DNA of 64,000 bases from Acetatifactor muris (lineage in GTDB: Bacteria > Bacillota > Clostridia > Lachnospirales > Lachnospiraceae): the NCBI RefSeq assembly GCF_024623325.1, contig NZ_JANJZD010000007.1:156151-220150 (forward strand), written 5' to 3'. Made by a program: the position numbers and the translations under genes. Every line of letters begins with the position of its first letter. Positions within the stretch are counted from its first letter, which is position 1. Of the stretch, positions 63,783-64,000 are shown piece by piece. A model generated the notes under the pieces. The model saw only the letters and a program-made list of their open reading frames with translations, was not told where the DNA came from and searched no databases.

Positions 63783-63801
63783 AGGCTCTTACCCGCGCTT
63801 T

Positions 63802-63897
63802 TTAGCCGAACAGCCCGGAAAGCAGGGGTACAAGGGTCATGCCGATAAGGGCAACGCCGCCGCCCGCCATAAGCTGTTTCATGCCCTGTGATTTTGC
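63802..63897 (-). pseudogene. 3' fragment of a Maff2-type small membrane protein
   Basis: 31 residues plus stop: AKSQGMKQLMAGGG then VALIGMTLVPLLSGLFG, the C-terminal half of Maff2 proteins that accompany VirB6 in these ICEs. An in-frame TGA stands immediately upstream (63898-63900) and the sequence beyond does not encode the expected N-terminal membrane helix. A short product from the internal ATG at 63882 is possible but lacks the first helix. The break looks like an insertion. Confidence 0.7.
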
Positions 63898-64000
63898 TCA
63901 TGTGAGATAAAGAAGTAAAAGAAGTGTAAAAAATTTTGCCGTTCCCTGTCCGGCTGACTGCCGGACGGGTCGGGCTTTAGTCGGGCAATTCTACCTTGCC
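63898..64000. other. Unassigned sequence at a junction inside Maff2
   Basis: About 100 bases to the window edge with no ICE-gene similarity that I recognise. It contains a perfect GTCCGGC-TGACT-GCCGGAC hairpin near 63946-63964 and a poly-A/T stretch. Probably the end of another mobile element that interrupted Maff2. Confidence 0.4.

Larger units (their letters stand above)
36140..64000. mobile_element. Tn916/Tn1549-type ICE (right end outside window)
   Basis: Contiguous set of integration genes (int, xis), regulatory genes (Orf7- and Orf8-like), mobilisation genes (mobC, relaxase), and type IV secretion and accessory genes (VirB4, PrgI, VirB6, CHAP hydrolase, DUF4315, DUF4366, topoisomerase III, TTRAP, ArdA/ArdC/YodL protein). 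The integrase and regulators resemble Tn916, the mobilisation and transfer genes resemble Tn1549/CTn-like elements of Clostridia. No vanB or tet(M) cargo is seen; cargo is a two-component system with a lipoprotein. VirD4 and the distal end are not in the window. Confidence 0.92.

Noticed and set aside
63898..64000. Group II intron end in Maff2
   Set aside because: No domain V-like AGC...GTT hairpin or convincing GTGYG boundary is visible in the ~100 bases available.

Overview
The window looks like chromosome of a gut-type Firmicute of the class Clostridia, most likely Lachnospiraceae. This is inferred from tightly overlapping genes with strong AGGAGG ribosome binding sites, a surface GH25 lysozyme with an acidic cytoplasmic tail, DUF6077-type and YfhO-like membrane proteins, and a Tn916/Tn1549-style integrative conjugative element (ICE). 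No rRNA, tRNA or CRISPR array was seen.

Region 1 (1-4246): a partial surface GH25 lysozyme, reading left and cut by the window edge, is divergent from a membrane-anchored SGNH-fold protein that lacks the usual catalytic serine. Each has a recognisable sigma-A-type promoter in the shared intergenic region.

Region 2 (4204-36138, all minus strand, more than 20 genes with mostly overlapping or short junctions): a surface-glycan operon. It holds pseudaminic acid genes pseF, pseH, pseI and pseG with an FkbH-like enzyme and an acyl carrier protein set among them, a WecE-type sugar aminotransferase, a polyprenyl-phosphate type GT2 enzyme, a GtrII-like transferase, an active SGNH hydrolase, an ABC flippase-like exporter, a GT52-like transferase (a candidate pseudaminyl transferase), an acyltransferase-3 protein, and a long series of multi-pass GT-C/YfhO-like membrane proteins. 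pseB and pseC are not in the window. The likely product is a lipid-linked, exported glycan decorated with a nonulosonic acid and acyl groups.

Region 3 (about 36.14 kb to the right edge): an ICE integrated inside the most upstream visible gene of the glycan operon, whose 5' part is missing. From the insertion point it carries int, xis, an Orf8-like HTH protein, an Orf7-like sigma factor behind a leader-peptide/terminator structure, an AT-richer cargo block (lipoprotein, histidine kinase, response regulator, small HTH), mobC and relaxase on the plus strand, a small lipoprotein/HTH insert framed by ~190-bp direct repeats, then a minus-strand transfer block: cysteine-rich VLP protein, TTRAP, a shared-tail protein, a 1796-aa ArdA/ArdC/YodL fusion, topoisomerase III, DUF4366, DUF4315, CHAP hydrolase, VirB4, PrgI, an MT-A70 methyltransferase with no canonical start codon, VirB6 and a broken Maff2 gene.

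The most unusual points are two inverted oriT-like copies 10 kb apart with conserved arms but different central hairpins, the attenuator-like leader before the ICE sigma factor, the FkbH/ACP insertion in the pseudaminic acid genes, the reversible-looking interruption of the glycan operon by the ICE, and the abrupt loss of Maff2 homology at 63898.
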